Counted from the first letter of the stretch, positions 25,294 to 39,542 are shown. The stretch is DNA of 64,000 bases from Oceanobacillus indicireducens (GCF_014647195.1 NZ_BMOS01000003.1:16753-80752); one strand, 5' to 3'. Numbers and translations: made by a program. The notes: generated from the sequence alone by a model not told the origin.

Positions 25294-26193
25294 CTATCCT
25301 CTTCTTTGCCTTGAGTCGGCTGCACGTCTTAATGCTTCGCCAACGTTTCTAACCGCTAGCATGAGCATCAGAATCAAGATTGCCGCAGGGATCCAAATCC
25401 ACCATCTTGATTCAAGCGTTTGCGGGTTCGTTGCATAACTTAAGAGTGTACCTAAACTCGGCGTACTTTCAGGTAAACCAAATCCTAAGAAGGACAATCC
25501 GGATTCAATCCCAATATTCGCAGCCAAATTAAGCGTCATCGTTACGACGATAAGTGAAGTGATATTCGGCATCACTTCTTTGAATATGATTTTAAAATGC
25601 GATGAACCGAGAGTTCTCGATGCCTGTACATAATCAAGTTCTTTTTCCTGCAAAGCTTTTGACCGGATCAACCTGGCGATTCCCATCCATAAAAATACTG
25701 TCATAATCAGTGAGAATGTGACCGTATTATACTTCGGAACAAGCGAAACAAATACAATGACGATCATCAAGAAGGGAAGGACATTGAAAAAATCCAAAAT
25801 ACGCATCATCGCGTTATCAATATGTCCACCGAAATAACCGGAAACGAGACCAAAGACAATTCCGATAATTCCACTCATTAACGTAACTAGAAAACCAATC
25901 GTCAGGGAATTTCGAGTCCCGATGATAAGTTGCCCAAATACATCACGCCCGCCATAATCTGTTCCTAATATAAACTCATCATTCGGCGGTTGGTGGATCG
26001 CGAACAAATCGACTTTTACAATTTCATCCTGATCCAGGATAATTGAAATTCCGTAAACAGTAGCTGTAACTAGTACTAAAAATATTAACGATATGAATGC
26101 TAGTTTATCTCTAAATATCTCGCGCCAGAGTATCCGGAGTGCAGTAGGGTTCTCCGCCTTTGCTGCCTCCATCTGAACATTTTTTATTTCCAT
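25294..26193 (-). CDS. oppC: Oligopeptide ABC transporter permease (OppC type)
   Basis: A 299-residue inner-membrane subunit. The N-terminal part of about 45 residues precedes TM1; the EAA motif that docks the ATPase is EKELDYVQASRTLGSSHFKIIFKEV-like (EASRTLG...F) at about residue 190. The LGTDYGGRDVFGQLIIGTRNSL block at about residues 76-97 is diagnostic of OppC/DppC. Pairs with OppB encoded upstream (30-base gap). Confidence 0.93.
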   Translation of the reverse strand: MEIKNVQMEAAKAENPTALRILWREIFRDKLAFISLIFLVLVTATVYGISIILDQDEIVKVDLFAIHQPPNDEFILGTDYGGRDVFGQLIIGTRNSLTIGFLVTLMSGIIGIVFGLVSGYFGGHIDNAMMRILDFFNVLPFLMIVIVFVSLVPKYNTVTFSLIMTVFLWMGIARLIRSKALQEKELDYVQASRTLGSSHFKIIFKEVMPNITSLIVVTMTLNLAANIGIESGLSFLGFGLPESTPSLGTLLSYATNPQTLESRWWIWIPAAILILMLMLAVRNVGEALRRAADSRQRRG

Positions 26194-26222
26194 TTTATAT
26201 TCACCTCAGAGTTGTTCGACTT

Positions 26223-27185
26223 CTATTTTATGCGAATACGCGGGTCAACAATACTTAAAATAATATCCGATAATAGGGTACCTAAGATCTGCGCAATACC
26301 AAATAATAAGACTAGTGCAGTTACTACACTATAATCACGCATATTAATGGACTCTAAAAACAGTAGACCCATACCAGGATAACCGAATATCTGTTCAATA
26401 AATACCGTTCCTACAATAAGAGTCGTAATCTCCCAGCCGATGAAAGCTGCAATCGGCAGTAATGAATTTCTAAAAATATGCCTATTATAGACCCGGGATT
26501 CAGAAGCCCCTTTCGCTCTTGCGGTAATAATAAAATCTTTTTGCTTCGTATCAACTATTTCACTTCTTAAATATTGAACAGTTGATACTGTTTGAATTAA
26601 TGCCATGGAAAGTGCTGGCAACATGACGTGTTTTAATTTGCTAATCCAATAATCGAGAGTACCTGGCACCATACCGGGCCCAACACTTCCACTTGTTGGA
26701 AACCACCCTAATTGATAACCGAAGATAAATAACATGACAAGTCCGAATATGAATAATGGTGTTGCAAAGCCAACATACGTGTACCCGGTTATGGCTTGGT
26801 CCAGCAATGTATCATTATAGCGACCGCTCGTGATTCCTAAAGGTATAGCTATGAGGTATGTAAATATTAATGTAACAATTCCAAGTAGTAGCGTATTTTC
26901 CATCCGTTGTGAAATGAGTTCTGACACATCCATTTTAAAACGGAAGGACTGGCCTAAATCTCCTTGCACTAAGCCACTAACCCAATTTGCATATTTAATA
27001 TGCCATGGATCATTTAATCCCATTCTTTCACGCTGCTCTTGAATGGTTGATTGATCCACGTTCGGATCTAGCATTCCAGTTAATGCATCACCAGGCATAA
27101 ACTGTGACATTAAGAAGATTAATATACTTAGTAATACAATTTGCGGGAATGTGATTAATAGTCTTCTAACGATAAATTTCCACAT
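26223..27185 (-). CDS. oppB: Oligopeptide ABC transporter permease (OppB type)
   Basis: A 320-residue permease. The N-terminal MWKFIVRRLLITFPQIVLL is typical of OppB/DppB, and PGDAL and the RERMGLNDP periplasmic loop follow. The docking loop TARAKGASESRVYNRHIFRN is at about residue 210. The ending DPRIRIK is canonical. It follows oppF by 6 bases. Confidence 0.93.
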   Translation of the reverse strand: MWKFIVRRLLITFPQIVLLSILIFLMSQFMPGDALTGMLDPNVDQSTIQEQRERMGLNDPWHIKYANWVSGLVQGDLGQSFRFKMDVSELISQRMENTLLLGIVTLIFTYLIAIPLGITSGRYNDTLLDQAITGYTYVGFATPLFIFGLVMLFIFGYQLGWFPTSGSVGPGMVPGTLDYWISKLKHVMLPALSMALIQTVSTVQYLRSEIVDTKQKDFIITARAKGASESRVYNRHIFRNSLLPIAAFIGWEITTLIVGTVFIEQIFGYPGMGLLFLESINMRDYSVVTALVLLFGIAQILGTLLSDIILSIVDPRIRIK

Positions 27186-27191
27186 ATCGAA

Positions 27192-28124
27192 TCAACCTCT
27201 CTCCGGTAATGCGACTCTATGGGTTGCAGAGATGTTCTGTAAGTTATACGCTAACCCTTCCGCATCGAAGTAGTCATCGAATGAGTTTTCGTACTCTCTC
27301 TTTACTTCTTGACGAAATGCGTATTGTGCATCCCTGTTACGCGGATTAATATCCGGAATTGCCGCAATGAGCCGCTTCGTGTAAATATGCTGCGGATTTT
27401 CAAATATATCTTCACGTGTACCTTGCTCAACGTAGCGCCCCCTATACATGATTGCGATTTCATCACACATGTGCTCGACGACACCTAAGTCATGGCTAAT
27501 AAATAAATACGTTAAATCAAGTTCTTTTTGAATATCCTGCATAAAGTTCAACACCTGTGCTTGTACGGATACATCAAGTGCAGAAACCGGTTCATCTGCA
27601 ATAATCAGCTTCGGTTTTAAAGCGATTGCCCGTGCAACTCCGATCCGCTGTCTTTGTCCACCAGAGAATTGGTGTGGGAATTTCCATATACTTTCCGGGT
27701 TCAACCCTACTAATTCTAATAATTCATATACTCGTTGCTTTTCTTCATTTTTTGTTAACTTTTCATAGTTTCGTAGTGGTTCTGCAATAATATCGCGTAC
27801 TCTTTTACGCGGATTCAATGATGAATACGGATCTTGGAAAATCATCTGAATATCTTTTCTCATATCTTTTGTTTTACTTTCTCGTGAGGTGATATCTTCT
27901 CCTTCGAAAAGGATTTTGCCGGCTGTGATGTTCTCTAATCCAACAATTGCTCTTCCAGTCGTCGATTTACCTGAACCAGATTCACCTACAAGCCCATATG
28001 TCTTACCTTGCTCGATCGAGAAGGAGACATCATCGACGGCTTTGATATGCCCGATTGTACGATTGAATATTCCACCTTTAATCGGGAAATGTACTTTTAA
28101 TCCGCTAACATCAAGTATCGCCAT
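27192..28124 (-). CDS. oppF: Oligopeptide ABC transporter ATPase (OppF type)
   Basis: A 310-residue ATPase. Walker [10 protein letters not shown] at about residues 42-50, signature FSGGQRQRIGVARA, and Walker B LIIADEPVSALDVS are intact. C-terminal oligo-HPY region shortened; the tail (EVKREYENSFDDYFDAEG...) is less conserved and lacks the usual Cys-rich end. It overlaps oppD by 14 bases. Confidence 0.92.
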   Translation of the reverse strand: MAILDVSGLKVHFPIKGGIFNRTIGHIKAVDDVSFSIEQGKTYGLVGESGSGKSTTGRAIVGLENITAGKILFEGEDITSRESKTKDMRKDIQMIFQDPYSSLNPRKRVRDIIAEPLRNYEKLTKNEEKQRVYELLELVGLNPESIWKFPHQFSGGQRQRIGVARAIALKPKLIIADEPVSALDVSVQAQVLNFMQDIQKELDLTYLFISHDLGVVEHMCDEIAIMYRGRYVEQGTREDIFENPQHIYTKRLIAAIPDINPRNRDAQYAFRQEVKREYENSFDDYFDAEGLAYNLQNISATHRVALPERG

Positions 28125-29121
28125 GTGTGATTTCCTCCTTACCTTTTTCTGGGAAGTAGAAATAACTGTGACAGGTGCAGCGGACGAAATGCCCTGGTGT
28201 CACTTCATGTAACAACGGGTTTTCTTCATGAACAGATTCATCAATCCATGGAATCCGTGCAGCAAAGCGACAGCCTGTTCGAGGTAAGTGTTGTAAGCCT
28301 GGTACAATTCCTTGAATGACGTGAAGTCTGTCTTGCCCTTCAGTTGGTACCGAATTAAGTAATGATCTTGTATATGGGTGTAAAGGGTTTTCAAATAATG
28401 TATGTACATCAGCGATTTCCACAATTTGACCTGCATACATGACAGCAACTCGGTCTGCCATTTCTGCAACAACACCGAGGTCATGGGTAATTAAGATAAT
28501 TCCCGCGTCCATTTCATCCCGCAATTCCCGAATCAAATCGAGTATTTGCGCTTGAATGGTCACATCGAGCGCTGTTGTCGGCTCGTCAGCTATAAGTAAT
28601 TGCGGTTTGTTCGCAATCGCAATAGCGATGATGACACGTTGCCTCATTCCACCCGAAAGCTCATGTGGGTATTGCTGGTAGACGTATTCCGGTCCTGTAA
28701 TTCCTACTAAATCCAATAATTCAATCACGCGATCATAGCGTTCTTGTTTTGACATTTTCGGTCGATGGAGAATGAGCGTTTCATTGATTTGTGCACCAAT
28801 TTCCATTAATGGATTAAGCGCAGTTAACGGGTCTTGGAATATCATTGAAAGTTTATCCCCGCGAAGCTTATTCAAATCACTTGTTGACGCTTTTGCCAAA
28901 TCAATTCCTTCCAGTTTTATTTTTCCTTCAATCTTTGCACGATTATGTAATCTCATTATAGAAAATGCCAGTGCGCTCTTTCCCGAACCGGATTCACCAA
29001 CAATTCCTAAAACTTCATTTCTATTAACGGTTAATGACACATCATCCACTGCAGCATAGTATTCATCGCCGATTTGGAATGAAGTGGTTAGATTTTCTAT
29101 TTCCAGTAGTTTTCTGCTCAA
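28111..29121 (-). CDS. oppD: Oligopeptide ABC transporter ATPase (OppD type)
   Basis: A 336-residue ATPase: Walker [14 protein letters not shown], signature [12 protein letters not shown], Walker [15 protein letters not shown]. The C-terminal oligo-HPY domain ([15 protein letters not shown]) and the Cys residues GCRFAAR and RCTCHSYF are present; OppD proteins of this kind can carry an Fe-S cluster there. It is the first gene of oppDFBCA. A CodY-like box lies 78 bases upstream. B. subtilis app/opp orders differ slightly, so whether this is Opp, App or Dpp is undecided. Confidence 0.92.
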   Translation of the reverse strand: MSRKLLEIENLTTSFQIGDEYYAAVDDVSLTVNRNEVLGIVGESGSGKSALAFSIMRLHNRAKIEGKIKLEGIDLAKASTSDLNKLRGDKLSMIFQDPLTALNPLMEIGAQINETLILHRPKMSKQERYDRVIELLDLVGITGPEYVYQQYPHELSGGMRQRVIIAIAIANKPQLLIADEPTTALDVTIQAQILDLIRELRDEMDAGIILITHDLGVVAEMADRVAVMYAGQIVEIADVHTLFENPLHPYTRSLLNSVPTEGQDRLHVIQGIVPGLQHLPRTGCRFAARIPWIDESVHEENPLLHEVTPGHFVRCTCHSYFYFPEKGKEEITHGDT

Positions 29122-29198
29122 ATTTATCCCCTCTTACGTAGCAAATTTCTAATGAATAGATGTCCTTCTAAGGGCTTTTCAATCACACGTAATATCAT

Positions 29199-29213
29199 AA
29201 AGTTCAGACAATT
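29199..29213 (-). promoter_or_regulatory. CodY-like box upstream of oppD
   Basis: AATTGTCTGAACTTT matches the CodY consensus AATTTTCNGAAAATT at 11 of 14 defined positions. CodY represses peptide uptake when branched-chain amino acids and GTP are plentiful, which fits the neighbouring ilv-leu genes. Confidence 0.4.
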
Positions 29214-29697
29214 TTGATTTAGTTGTATATTATTTTATCATTTTTAACAATTTTTGCAACTATTTTTCATTCCTTCTGAATCATCATTCAGCTGATACAA
29301 GAAAAAGAGTTCATTCTTTGCTTTTGTTACATAATATTAGCACCCCTGTAACTTCCGTAATGGTAGTGAAAAATTATAGTAATGTGATTATAATGGAATT
29401 GTTTGAAAAAAGCAATATTATAAAATCAATTTAATTCCAGTATTTTTCCAAAACTCTGCAACCAAAGATAAAAAGCCTTGCTAGGATAACCTTTCTTATC
29501 ACTCCGTGTAAATATGGGAAAATTTATTTCTTTACTAAAAACTTTGGGAATTACGCTCTGATCCTAGATAACGAATGTTCTTTTCAATTGTTTCTTTCCT
29601 TTTTATGTATTTCATTTCCAACCGAAATACATCTGTAATAACCATTTCCTACTATAGTAATAGTACAGTTAAACCTTCATTCAGCCTAAATAAAAAT
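29214..29697. other. AT-rich intergenic gap between opp operon and ilvA
   Basis: About 480 bases with no gene that I can support; open frames here are short and lack ribosome-binding sites. A weak opp promoter is expected at the left edge. Confidence 0.5.
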
Positions 29698-29753
29698 AAA
29701 TCCGAACAATTATCTCGATCATTGGAAAATGATACTTCGAATTGTTCGGATTT
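29698..29753 (-). terminator. Terminator of the ilv-leu operon
   Basis: AAATCCGAACAATT/AATTGTTCGGATTT 14-bp stem followed on the minus strand by ATTTTTATTT, 28 bases after the ilvA stop. Confidence 0.9.
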
Positions 29754-29781
29754 GCGTAATATATATTTTTTTCACTTCATG

Positions 29782-30816
29782 TTAATAAGCCATTTGTTCC
29801 TTTTTCCTTACTTCAACGGGAAAAAAACCTTCTGCCAGATCTTGGATTTCGGCCATTCGTTTAATATCGAAGTTCCCGCCGCTTACAATGACACCGGTGT
29901 GCCTGCTCGGAATCTCTTTATGATAAGCGAATAATCCAGCTAATGCAGTCGCTCCCGCACCTTCCGTAAGGGTTTTATTCCGTTCTAGCATAAATAGAAT
30001 ACTGGCAGCAATCTGTTCATCGGTAACTGTAACAACATCATCAACATAATCTCGAATGATCGGAAATGTTGATTTTCCAGGTTCTTTTACAGCGATTCCG
30101 TCTGCAAGCGTGTTTACCTCGGTCGAATGCCGCATCTGTTTCGAATGGTAGCTTTGATACATTGCATCTGCCCCGCTTGCTTGGACACCGATTACTTGGA
30201 TATTACGGTTGATGTGTTTACAGGCAACTGCAATTCCAGCAATGAGACCGCCCCCGCCAATTGGTACAAAGACAGTGTCAATCCGATCTTCTTGCCGCAG
30301 CAGTTCCATAGCAATCGTTCCTTGTCCTGTCATCACATCATAATCATCAAAGGGATGAACATATACACTGCCGCTTTCCTTTTCATATTCCATCGATGCT
30401 TGATAAGCCTCCTGGAAACTCTCACCTGTAAGTACAACATCTGCTCCGTAATTTCTTGTTGCATGTACTTTGGCAAGCGGTGTTCCTTCAGGCATGAAAA
30501 TCTTTGCATTGGCGCCGAGCTTTCTTGCTGCATAGGCAACTCCCTGTGCATGATTACCAGCTGAAGCGGTTATTACACCTCTTTGCAATTCTTCTTTCGT
30601 CAGTTGCATGAGCTTGAATGTTGCCCCGCGAAACTTAAAGGCACCTGTCTTTTGCTGATTTTCCATCTTGCAATACACTTTTCTGCCAACCATATCATCA
30701 ATTGTATGCGAGGTAAGCAATGGTGTCCGATGTACGATTGGTGCCAACCGCTTCCATGCTTGATAAATTTTCTCACCAGTTAATAAATCCCCTACTAAAT
30801 CCCCAAAGAAAGCCAC
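29782..30816 (-). CDS. ilvA: Threonine dehydratase
   Basis: PLP enzyme deaminating threonine to 2-oxobutyrate, the entry to isoleucine. The PLP Lys is in KTGAFKFRGA (about residue 60); SAGNHAQG, the glycine loop PIGGGGLIAG and SGGNFD are also seen. At 344 residues it is shorter than classical IlvA (about 420 in B. subtilis): the C-terminal ACT-like regulatory domain is missing, so isoleucine feedback would act elsewhere, or the enzyme may be a general Thr/Ser dehydratase. Start is GTG with AAGGAG only 1 base away, so the true start is slightly uncertain. Last gene of the operon, 90 bases after leuD. Confidence 0.85.
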   Translation of the reverse strand: MAFFGDLVGDLLTGEKIYQAWKRLAPIVHRTPLLTSHTIDDMVGRKVYCKMENQQKTGAFKFRGATFKLMQLTKEELQRGVITASAGNHAQGVAYAARKLGANAKIFMPEGTPLAKVHATRNYGADVVLTGESFQEAYQASMEYEKESGSVYVHPFDDYDVMTGQGTIAMELLRQEDRIDTVFVPIGGGGLIAGIAVACKHINRNIQVIGVQASGADAMYQSYHSKQMRHSTEVNTLADGIAVKEPGKSTFPIIRDYVDDVVTVTDEQIAASILFMLERNKTLTEGAGATALAGLFAYHKEIPSRHTGVIVSGGNFDIKRMAEIQDLAEGFFPVEVRKKEQMAY

Positions 30817-30906
30817 ACTCCTTATTATTAGTTTCCTTCTATATACATTTACAATCTTCCATATTTCTTTCGTTACTACTCTATTTTTTCCAATTCTATC
30901 TCTTGA

Positions 30907-31494
30907 TTAAGCTTGGGCACCATTTTCAAACTCTGAAATCTTTTCTTCCATTAATAAAGTTAGAGCTATGTCATCCCAGCCATTGATTAGCTTTTCTTTA
31001 TGATAGGCTGGAATTTCAAATCCAACAACTTTCCCGGCTTCATCTGTAATCGTCTGATTTGGCAAATCCACACTCAACTTCAATTCGCCATCTTCCGACT
31101 GATTTTGCCACTCTTTTATTTGCGCTTCATCCAACTTGATAAGGATGATTCCATTCTTCAGCGCATTATTGTAGAATATATCAGCAAAGCTTGGAGCGAT
31201 GATCACTTTGAAACCATAATCTTCAAGTGCCCATGGTGCGTGTTCTCTTGAAGAACCACAACCGAAGTTCTCTCCGGCAAGTAAGATAGATGCTCCTTCA
31301 TATTTCGGATCATTCATACTAAAATCTTCTTTTAAGCTTCCATCTTCGTTAAAACGCCAATTATAAAAGAGGAATTGACCAAAGCCTGTTCGTTCAATCC
31401 GCTTTAAAAATTGCTTTGGGATTATTTGATCGGTGTCAATATTGGCGCGGTTTAGTGGGTAAACCAATCCTTCATGCTGTTCAATTGCTTCCAT
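30907..31494 (-). CDS. leuD: 3-isopropylmalate dehydratase small subunit
   Basis: A 195-residue subunit that with LeuC isomerises 2- to 3-isopropylmalate in leucine synthesis. The swivelling-domain motif LAGENFGCGSSREHAPWAL is at about residues 70-88, and the N-terminal NRANIDTDQIIPKQFLK is canonical. It is 16 bases downstream of leuC. Confidence 0.97.
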   Translation of the reverse strand: MEAIEQHEGLVYPLNRANIDTDQIIPKQFLKRIERTGFGQFLFYNWRFNEDGSLKEDFSMNDPKYEGASILLAGENFGCGSSREHAPWALEDYGFKVIIAPSFADIFYNNALKNGIILIKLDEAQIKEWQNQSEDGELKLSVDLPNQTITDEAGKVVGFEIPAYHKEKLINGWDDIALTLLMEEKISEFENGAQA

Positions 31495-31510
31495 TATAAT
31501 ATCTCCCTTC

Positions 31511-32917
31511 CTATAGCGCTACACCTGCAAAATGACGGACATCGACAAAACGACCTTCAATAGCAGCTGCTGCAGCCATCTCCGGACTAACAAGGTGCGT
31601 TCGCGCGCCGTTCCCCTGCCTTCCTTCAAAGTTACGATTGGAAGTGGATGCACAACGACCACCGACCGGTACGATATCATCGTTCATTCCTAGACACATA
31701 CTACAACCAGAGTCACGCCATTCAAAACCTGCCTCTTTGAATATTTTGTCAATACCCTCTTTTTCAGCTTGAAGCTTAACACTGAAGGATCCTGGAACAA
31801 CAATTGCTTTAATCGTGTCTTTTACTTGTTTCCCTTCTACAATCGCTGCTGCTTTCTTCAAATCGCTAAGCCGCGAGTTTGTACAAGAACCAATAAAGAC
31901 ATGATCGATTTCAATCGAGGTAATCGGCTGATTTTCTTCAAGTCCCATATATTCTAGCGCACGTTCTACCTCGTACGGGTTATCCGATTCCGCAACACGT
32001 GGGGTTGCACCACTAACTGGAACCCCCATTCCTGGGTTTGTTCCCCAAGTGACCTGTGGTTCAACTTCTGCTGCATTGATGGTAACCGTATGATCGTAAA
32101 CTGCTCCTTCGTCGGTTGCTAAGGCAAGCCATTCCTCACTTATTCTATCAAACTCTTCATCTTTCGGAACATACTCTCTGCCTCTTAAGAATTCAACAGT
32201 TGTCTCATCCGGACTGATTAAACCAGCTCTCGCACCACCTTCAATTGACATATTACAAATCGTCATCCGCTCTTCCATAGATAGTTTACGTATTGCCTCA
32301 CCAGTATATTCCATTACATAACCTGTACCGAAGCGGACACCAAATTTTGCGATAATCGCTAAAATAAGGTCCTTTGCTGTAACACCTGGTCCAAGGTCGC
32401 CTTCAACTTTTACATTCAATGTTTTCGGGCGGTCTTGCCAGATTGTTTGTGTTGCAAGAACATGTTCCACTTCACTTGTACCAATTCCGAAAGCAAGTGC
32501 TCCAAAAGCACCGTGCGTAGATGTATGACTGTCCCCGCAGACAATTGTTTTACCTGGCTGCGTTAGACCAAGTTGTGGACCGATGACATGCACAATTCCC
32601 TGATCCGGGTGAAACATATCCGCAAGCTTGATTCCGAAATCCTCGCAATTCTTGCGTAGTGTTTCCATTTGTTTACGGGAGATTTCATCTTTCACGACAT
32701 CCCGGTTTTTTGTTGGTACGTTATGGTCCATCGTCGCGTAGGTTAAATCCGGTCTACGGACCTTGCGATTTGCAAGGCGCAGACCTTCAAAAGCTTGAGG
32801 AGATGTTACCTCGTGCACTAAATGCTGGTCAATATATAAAAGATCAGGCTTCCCTTCTTCTCGATGAACGACATGCTGTTCCCAAACTTTTTCAATAATT
32901 GTTTTCGGCTTTCCCAT
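31511..32917 (-). CDS. leuC: 3-isopropylmalate dehydratase large subunit
   Basis: A 468-residue aconitase-family enzyme. The three [4Fe-4S] cysteines lie in IGSCTNSR (about residue 345) and in GCSMCLGMN (about 406-409). The start [10 protein letters not shown] follows AGAGGTGAGGAAG; a GTG three codons upstream is less likely. Partner of LeuD; 24 bases after leuB. Confidence 0.97.
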   Translation of the reverse strand: MGKPKTIIEKVWEQHVVHREEGKPDLLYIDQHLVHEVTSPQAFEGLRLANRKVRRPDLTYATMDHNVPTKNRDVVKDEISRKQMETLRKNCEDFGIKLADMFHPDQGIVHVIGPQLGLTQPGKTIVCGDSHTSTHGAFGALAFGIGTSEVEHVLATQTIWQDRPKTLNVKVEGDLGPGVTAKDLILAIIAKFGVRFGTGYVMEYTGEAIRKLSMEERMTICNMSIEGGARAGLISPDETTVEFLRGREYVPKDEEFDRISEEWLALATDEGAVYDHTVTINAAEVEPQVTWGTNPGMGVPVSGATPRVAESDNPYEVERALEYMGLEENQPITSIEIDHVFIGSCTNSRLSDLKKAAAIVEGKQVKDTIKAIVVPGSFSVKLQAEKEGIDKIFKEAGFEWRDSGCSMCLGMNDDIVPVGGRCASTSNRNFEGRQGNGARTHLVSPEMAAAAAIEGRFVDVRHFAGVAL

Positions 32918-32941
32918 CTTCCTCACCTCTTACATTTTTCT

Positions 32942-34048
32942 TTATACATACATATAACAAATATCGTCTGAAATACTTCGTGCAGATAGACTGCCTATTA
33001 CAACATCCGTCATTTCCTTCGTTGAAACTAAAGTTCCATCTTTCACGTCCAGATCTGCTGTATGATAGCCTTGCTCTAAAGCTTCATTCACCGCTTGTTC
33101 CATTGCATTTGCTTCCACTTCAAGTCCGAATGAATCTCTTAGCATAAAGCTTGCAGACAGAATCATTCCTAATGGATTAGCAATCCCTTTACCAGCAATA
33201 TCAGGTGCAGAACCATGGATTGGTTCATATAACCCTAATCCATCTTCCCTGACACTTGCTGATGGCAACATACCTAATGAACCGGTAATAACAGATGCTT
33301 CATCGCTTAAGATATCGCCAAATAAATTTTCCGTCACAATCGTGTCAAAGGAGGCTGGGTTTGTGATTAACTTCATGGCTGCGGCATCGACAAGTACATG
33401 CTCTACCGTCACTTCCGGATATTTTTTTGCCTTTTCTTCTACAATTTCTCGCCACATTCTACTGGATTCAAGCACATTGGCTTTATCAACAGATGTCAGA
33501 TGCTTTCTGCGAGACAGTGCTGTTTCGAAGCCTTTTTCAATAATTCGCTCCATTTCGTAGCGTTCATAGCTTAGAGTATCTACTACAGAATTCCCGTTAT
33601 CCCGGCGTTCGCTTGGTTTTCCGAAATATAATCCCCCGGTCAGCTCACGGATTATGACAATATCGCTTGCTGCCACAATCTCCTCTTTTAATGGTGAGGC
33701 ATGAATTAACGCAGGGATTAATTTAATCGGGCGTAAGTTTGCAAATAATCCCAAGCTCTTACGGATTTTGAGCAGCCCCTGTTCAGGTCGCTGATACACC
33801 GGATGGTTTTCCCATTTTGGACCACCTACCGCACCGAGTAATATTGCATCGCCTTCTTCAGCAGCTTTCAATGTCTCTTCCGGGAGGGGCTCACCATAGG
33901 CGTCAACTGCATTTCCACCAATGGCATGTTCATGAAATATAAAGTCATGATTGAACTCTTCAGCAATGACTTGTAATACTTCTTTCGCACTCTCCATAAT
34001 TTCTGGGCCGATACCGTCACCTGAAAGCAAAGTAATTTGTTTTTTCAT
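32942..34048 (-). CDS. leuB: 3-isopropylmalate dehydrogenase
   Basis: A 368-residue NAD-dependent oxidative decarboxylase of the leucine branch. LLSGDGIGPEIM at residues 6-17, the family signature NLFGDILSDEASVITGSLG and GLYEPIHGSAPDIAGKGIANP are present. The last 14 residues (SARSISDDICYMYV) extend past the usual end and look like read-through into the spacer. Confidence 0.97.
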   Translation of the reverse strand: MKKQITLLSGDGIGPEIMESAKEVLQVIAEEFNHDFIFHEHAIGGNAVDAYGEPLPEETLKAAEEGDAILLGAVGGPKWENHPVYQRPEQGLLKIRKSLGLFANLRPIKLIPALIHASPLKEEIVAASDIVIIRELTGGLYFGKPSERRDNGNSVVDTLSYERYEMERIIEKGFETALSRRKHLTSVDKANVLESSRMWREIVEEKAKKYPEVTVEHVLVDAAAMKLITNPASFDTIVTENLFGDILSDEASVITGSLGMLPSASVREDGLGLYEPIHGSAPDIAGKGIANPLGMILSASFMLRDSFGLEVEANAMEQAVNEALEQGYHTADLDVKDGTLVSTKEMTDVVIGSLSARSISDDICYMYV

Positions 34049-34092
34049 GATTGGTTCCCCTTCCTGTAGTTTACATACTCTTTTTTCTTACT

Positions 34093-37216
<3,124 letters not shown>

Positions 37217-37220
<4 letters not shown>

Positions 37221-38938
37221 GGCTTCACCCCCACCATTTCGTTAATACCTTTTCCAGGTGCCACCATTGGAAATACTTTTTCTTTCCAATGAATTCTGAA
37301 ATCAACAAGTACTGGACCGTCATAGGCGAAAACCTCTTCCAGTACGCCTGGTACATCTTTTTCTTTATCGACGAGTACGCTACGGATACCGTAACCTTCT
37401 GCTATTTTCAAAAAGTCTGGATTTTGAGTTAATAATGAACTGGAATAACGCTCGCCATGGAACTCCTCCTGCCACTGCCTTACCATTCCAAGTGCTTCAT
37501 TATTCACGATAAATACTTTAACCGGCAAATTACGTTCATGGATAACGGCTAATTCCTGGATGGTCATCTGAATGCCGCCGTCACCGACAATCGCCACAAC
37601 TAAATCATCTGGTCTACCGAGCTGTGCACCAATCGCTGCTGGTAAGCCGAAGCCCATCGTCCCTAACCCACCGGACGTAAGCCAATTATGCGGCTTATTA
37701 AAAGCGTAGAACTGCGCGGCCCACATTTGATGCTGTCCAACATCCGTTGCGACAATCGCTTCTCCCTTTGACTTTTCACAAATTTGTTCAATCAGCCATT
37801 GCGGAGAAACCTGCTTCTCGCTCCGGTTATACCAATATGGATAGTTGACTTTGTTTTCCATCAGCCGCGTTACCCACTCTGTCGTTTCCGGTTTTTTAAT
37901 ATCCATAGCGAGTAATGCTTGTAAGGCTGTTTTCGCGTCACCTACAATCGGTACGTCTGTGCGGATGATTTTCCCAATTTCTGCCGGGTCAATGTCGATA
38001 TGTGCAACTTTTGCCCCTGGTGCGAAGTTTGCGACTTTTCCGGTTAAACGGTCATCAAACCGTGCTCCGATATTGATAAGAAAGTCTGCTTCATAAATCG
38101 CCATGTTCGCAGTGTATGTTCCATGCATCCCGCCCATTCCGAGGAATAGCTCATGTTCGCCAGGGAAACTTCCAAGTCCAAGTAAGGTATTTACAACAGG
38201 GAGTTCATATTTTTCGACAAATTCCTGTAAATAAGTTGCTCCGTCTGAAAGTAACACGCCTGCTCCTGCCAAGAGGACTGGTCGTTCCGCTTTTTCAAGC
38301 AAGCTGGCTAACTTCTGCAGCTGTAATGCATTCGGTTTAACATTCGGCTGGTAGCCTGGTAATTCAATCGCGTTGCTCTCATTCCGAACAGTCAGTTCTG
38401 CTGAGATATTTTTCGGAATATCGATGAGAACCGGCCCTGGACGTCCCGTTGTTGCAATGTAGAATGCTTCATTGATGACTCGTGGTAATTCCTTTGCATC
38501 CTGGATTTGATAATTGTATTTCGTAATTGGGGTTGTAAGACCTAATACATCTGCTTCTTGGAAAGCATCTGTTCCAATCACTCCTTGCGCGACTTGCCCA
38601 GTAATGATAACGAGTGGCAAGGAATCCATCATCGCATCCGTAATTCCTGTGATCAGGTTAGTCGCTCCAGGACCTGACGTTGCGACGACTACTCCCGGCT
38701 TTCCTGTTACTCTTGCATACCCTTCTGCTGCATGGATGGAGCCTTGCTCATGGCGGCAGAGTATGTGTTCAAAGGGAAATTCGTGGCGGAACATCGCGTC
38801 ATAAATCGGTAATACTGCACCACCTGGATACCCAAAAACTTTTTCGACTTTTGCTTCCACCAGGGCTTCAATGAGTAAATCAGCCCCCGTCACGAACTCC
38901 TTTCCTGCTTCCGTCTTCTGCCTAGCTTCAACCGCCAT
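37217..38938 (-). CDS. ilvB: Acetolactate synthase catalytic subunit
   Basis: A 573-residue TPP, FAD and Mg enzyme of the first common valine/isoleucine step. [14 protein letters not shown] and the catalytic Glu in [14 protein letters not shown] (about residue 60) are present, with TPP-binding GDGGIQMT...NN at about 430-460. The start MAVEARQK follows GGGAGG; 21 upstream in-frame codons are rejected as leader. First gene of the T-box-controlled operon ilvB-N-C-leuA-B-C-D-ilvA. Confidence 0.97.
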
Positions 38939-38979
38939 TCGTATACCTCCCTTATTTTTTAAAGAATTAGATATTTTAA

Positions 38980-39380
38980 TATTAAAAAAGACGCTATTCA
39001 CCCCACAACACGCCTACTTGCATGTATACTGGGGAGAAAAGCGTCTACTCTTCACGGTACCACCCATATTCACAGCACCCTTACGGATACTGTCTCATCA
39101 AGCTAATAGCAGCTTGATTGGATAACAGGTGCAATAGGATGCACCTGGCACAGCTTAATGAATCTTTTAAAGCAAGATCGTTCGGCTGGGCACTCGGAGA
39201 TGATGTCAGAACAATTGGTACTTCTGGGCTTCCAGCAACCCCAGATCTCTGTGAGTACCAGGACCATGTTCCTTTATTCTCGTCATCGATTTTTAAGTAT
39301 TAGATTTAGCATTTCATTGTGCACTATTCATTTCATTTCGCTCGGCTTCATGCCTTAAGCGGTTGTGCTTTATGATGTTG
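38980..39380 (-). ncRNA. T-box leader of the ilv-leu operon
   Basis: On the minus strand the T-box core GGGTGGTACCG (39055-39065) lies just before the terminator. Upstream are the Stem I signatures: CAGAGA (AG bulge) and GGTTGCTGGAAGCC (distal loop). Uncharged tRNA pairing with this leader should cause antitermination. By aligning the Stem I arms the specifier is most likely ATC (39202-39204, isoleucine), preceded by GAC and followed by A. B. subtilis ilv-leu uses a leucine CTC codon, so the reading needs confirmation by structure alignment. Confidence 0.9.
38981..39046 (-). terminator. T-box-controlled terminator
   Basis: AGACGCT/AGCGTCT outer stem with inner CCCC/GGGG pairing, followed by TTTTTTAAT on the minus strand. 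It overlaps the T-box antiterminator region, as required for the switch. Confidence 0.85.
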
Positions 39381-39386
39381 CCGTTT

Positions 39387-39415
39387 ATCATACAACGTAT
39401 TTTTTAAAAGGTCAA
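39387..39415 (-). promoter_or_regulatory. Sigma-A promoter of the ilv-leu operon
   Basis: TTGACC - 17 bases - TATGAT on the minus strand; near-consensus. Gives a leader of about 440 bases before ilvB, which contains the T-box. Confidence 0.85.
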
Positions 39416-39542
39416 CAGCTTTTTGTAAAGTTATTCGACACTTTTGATAAATCAAACACTTTGATTGCGCTTACATTATTGATTCAATCAACTTTTATAT
39501 TTTAAAAAAATATTTTATTTTTTTCTGATAAAATTTTAAAAT

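Noticed and set aside
29575..29934. Plus-strand frame of 119 codons overlapping the ilvA 3' end
   Set aside because: It covers the terminator and the antisense of ilvA, and has no ribosome-binding site.
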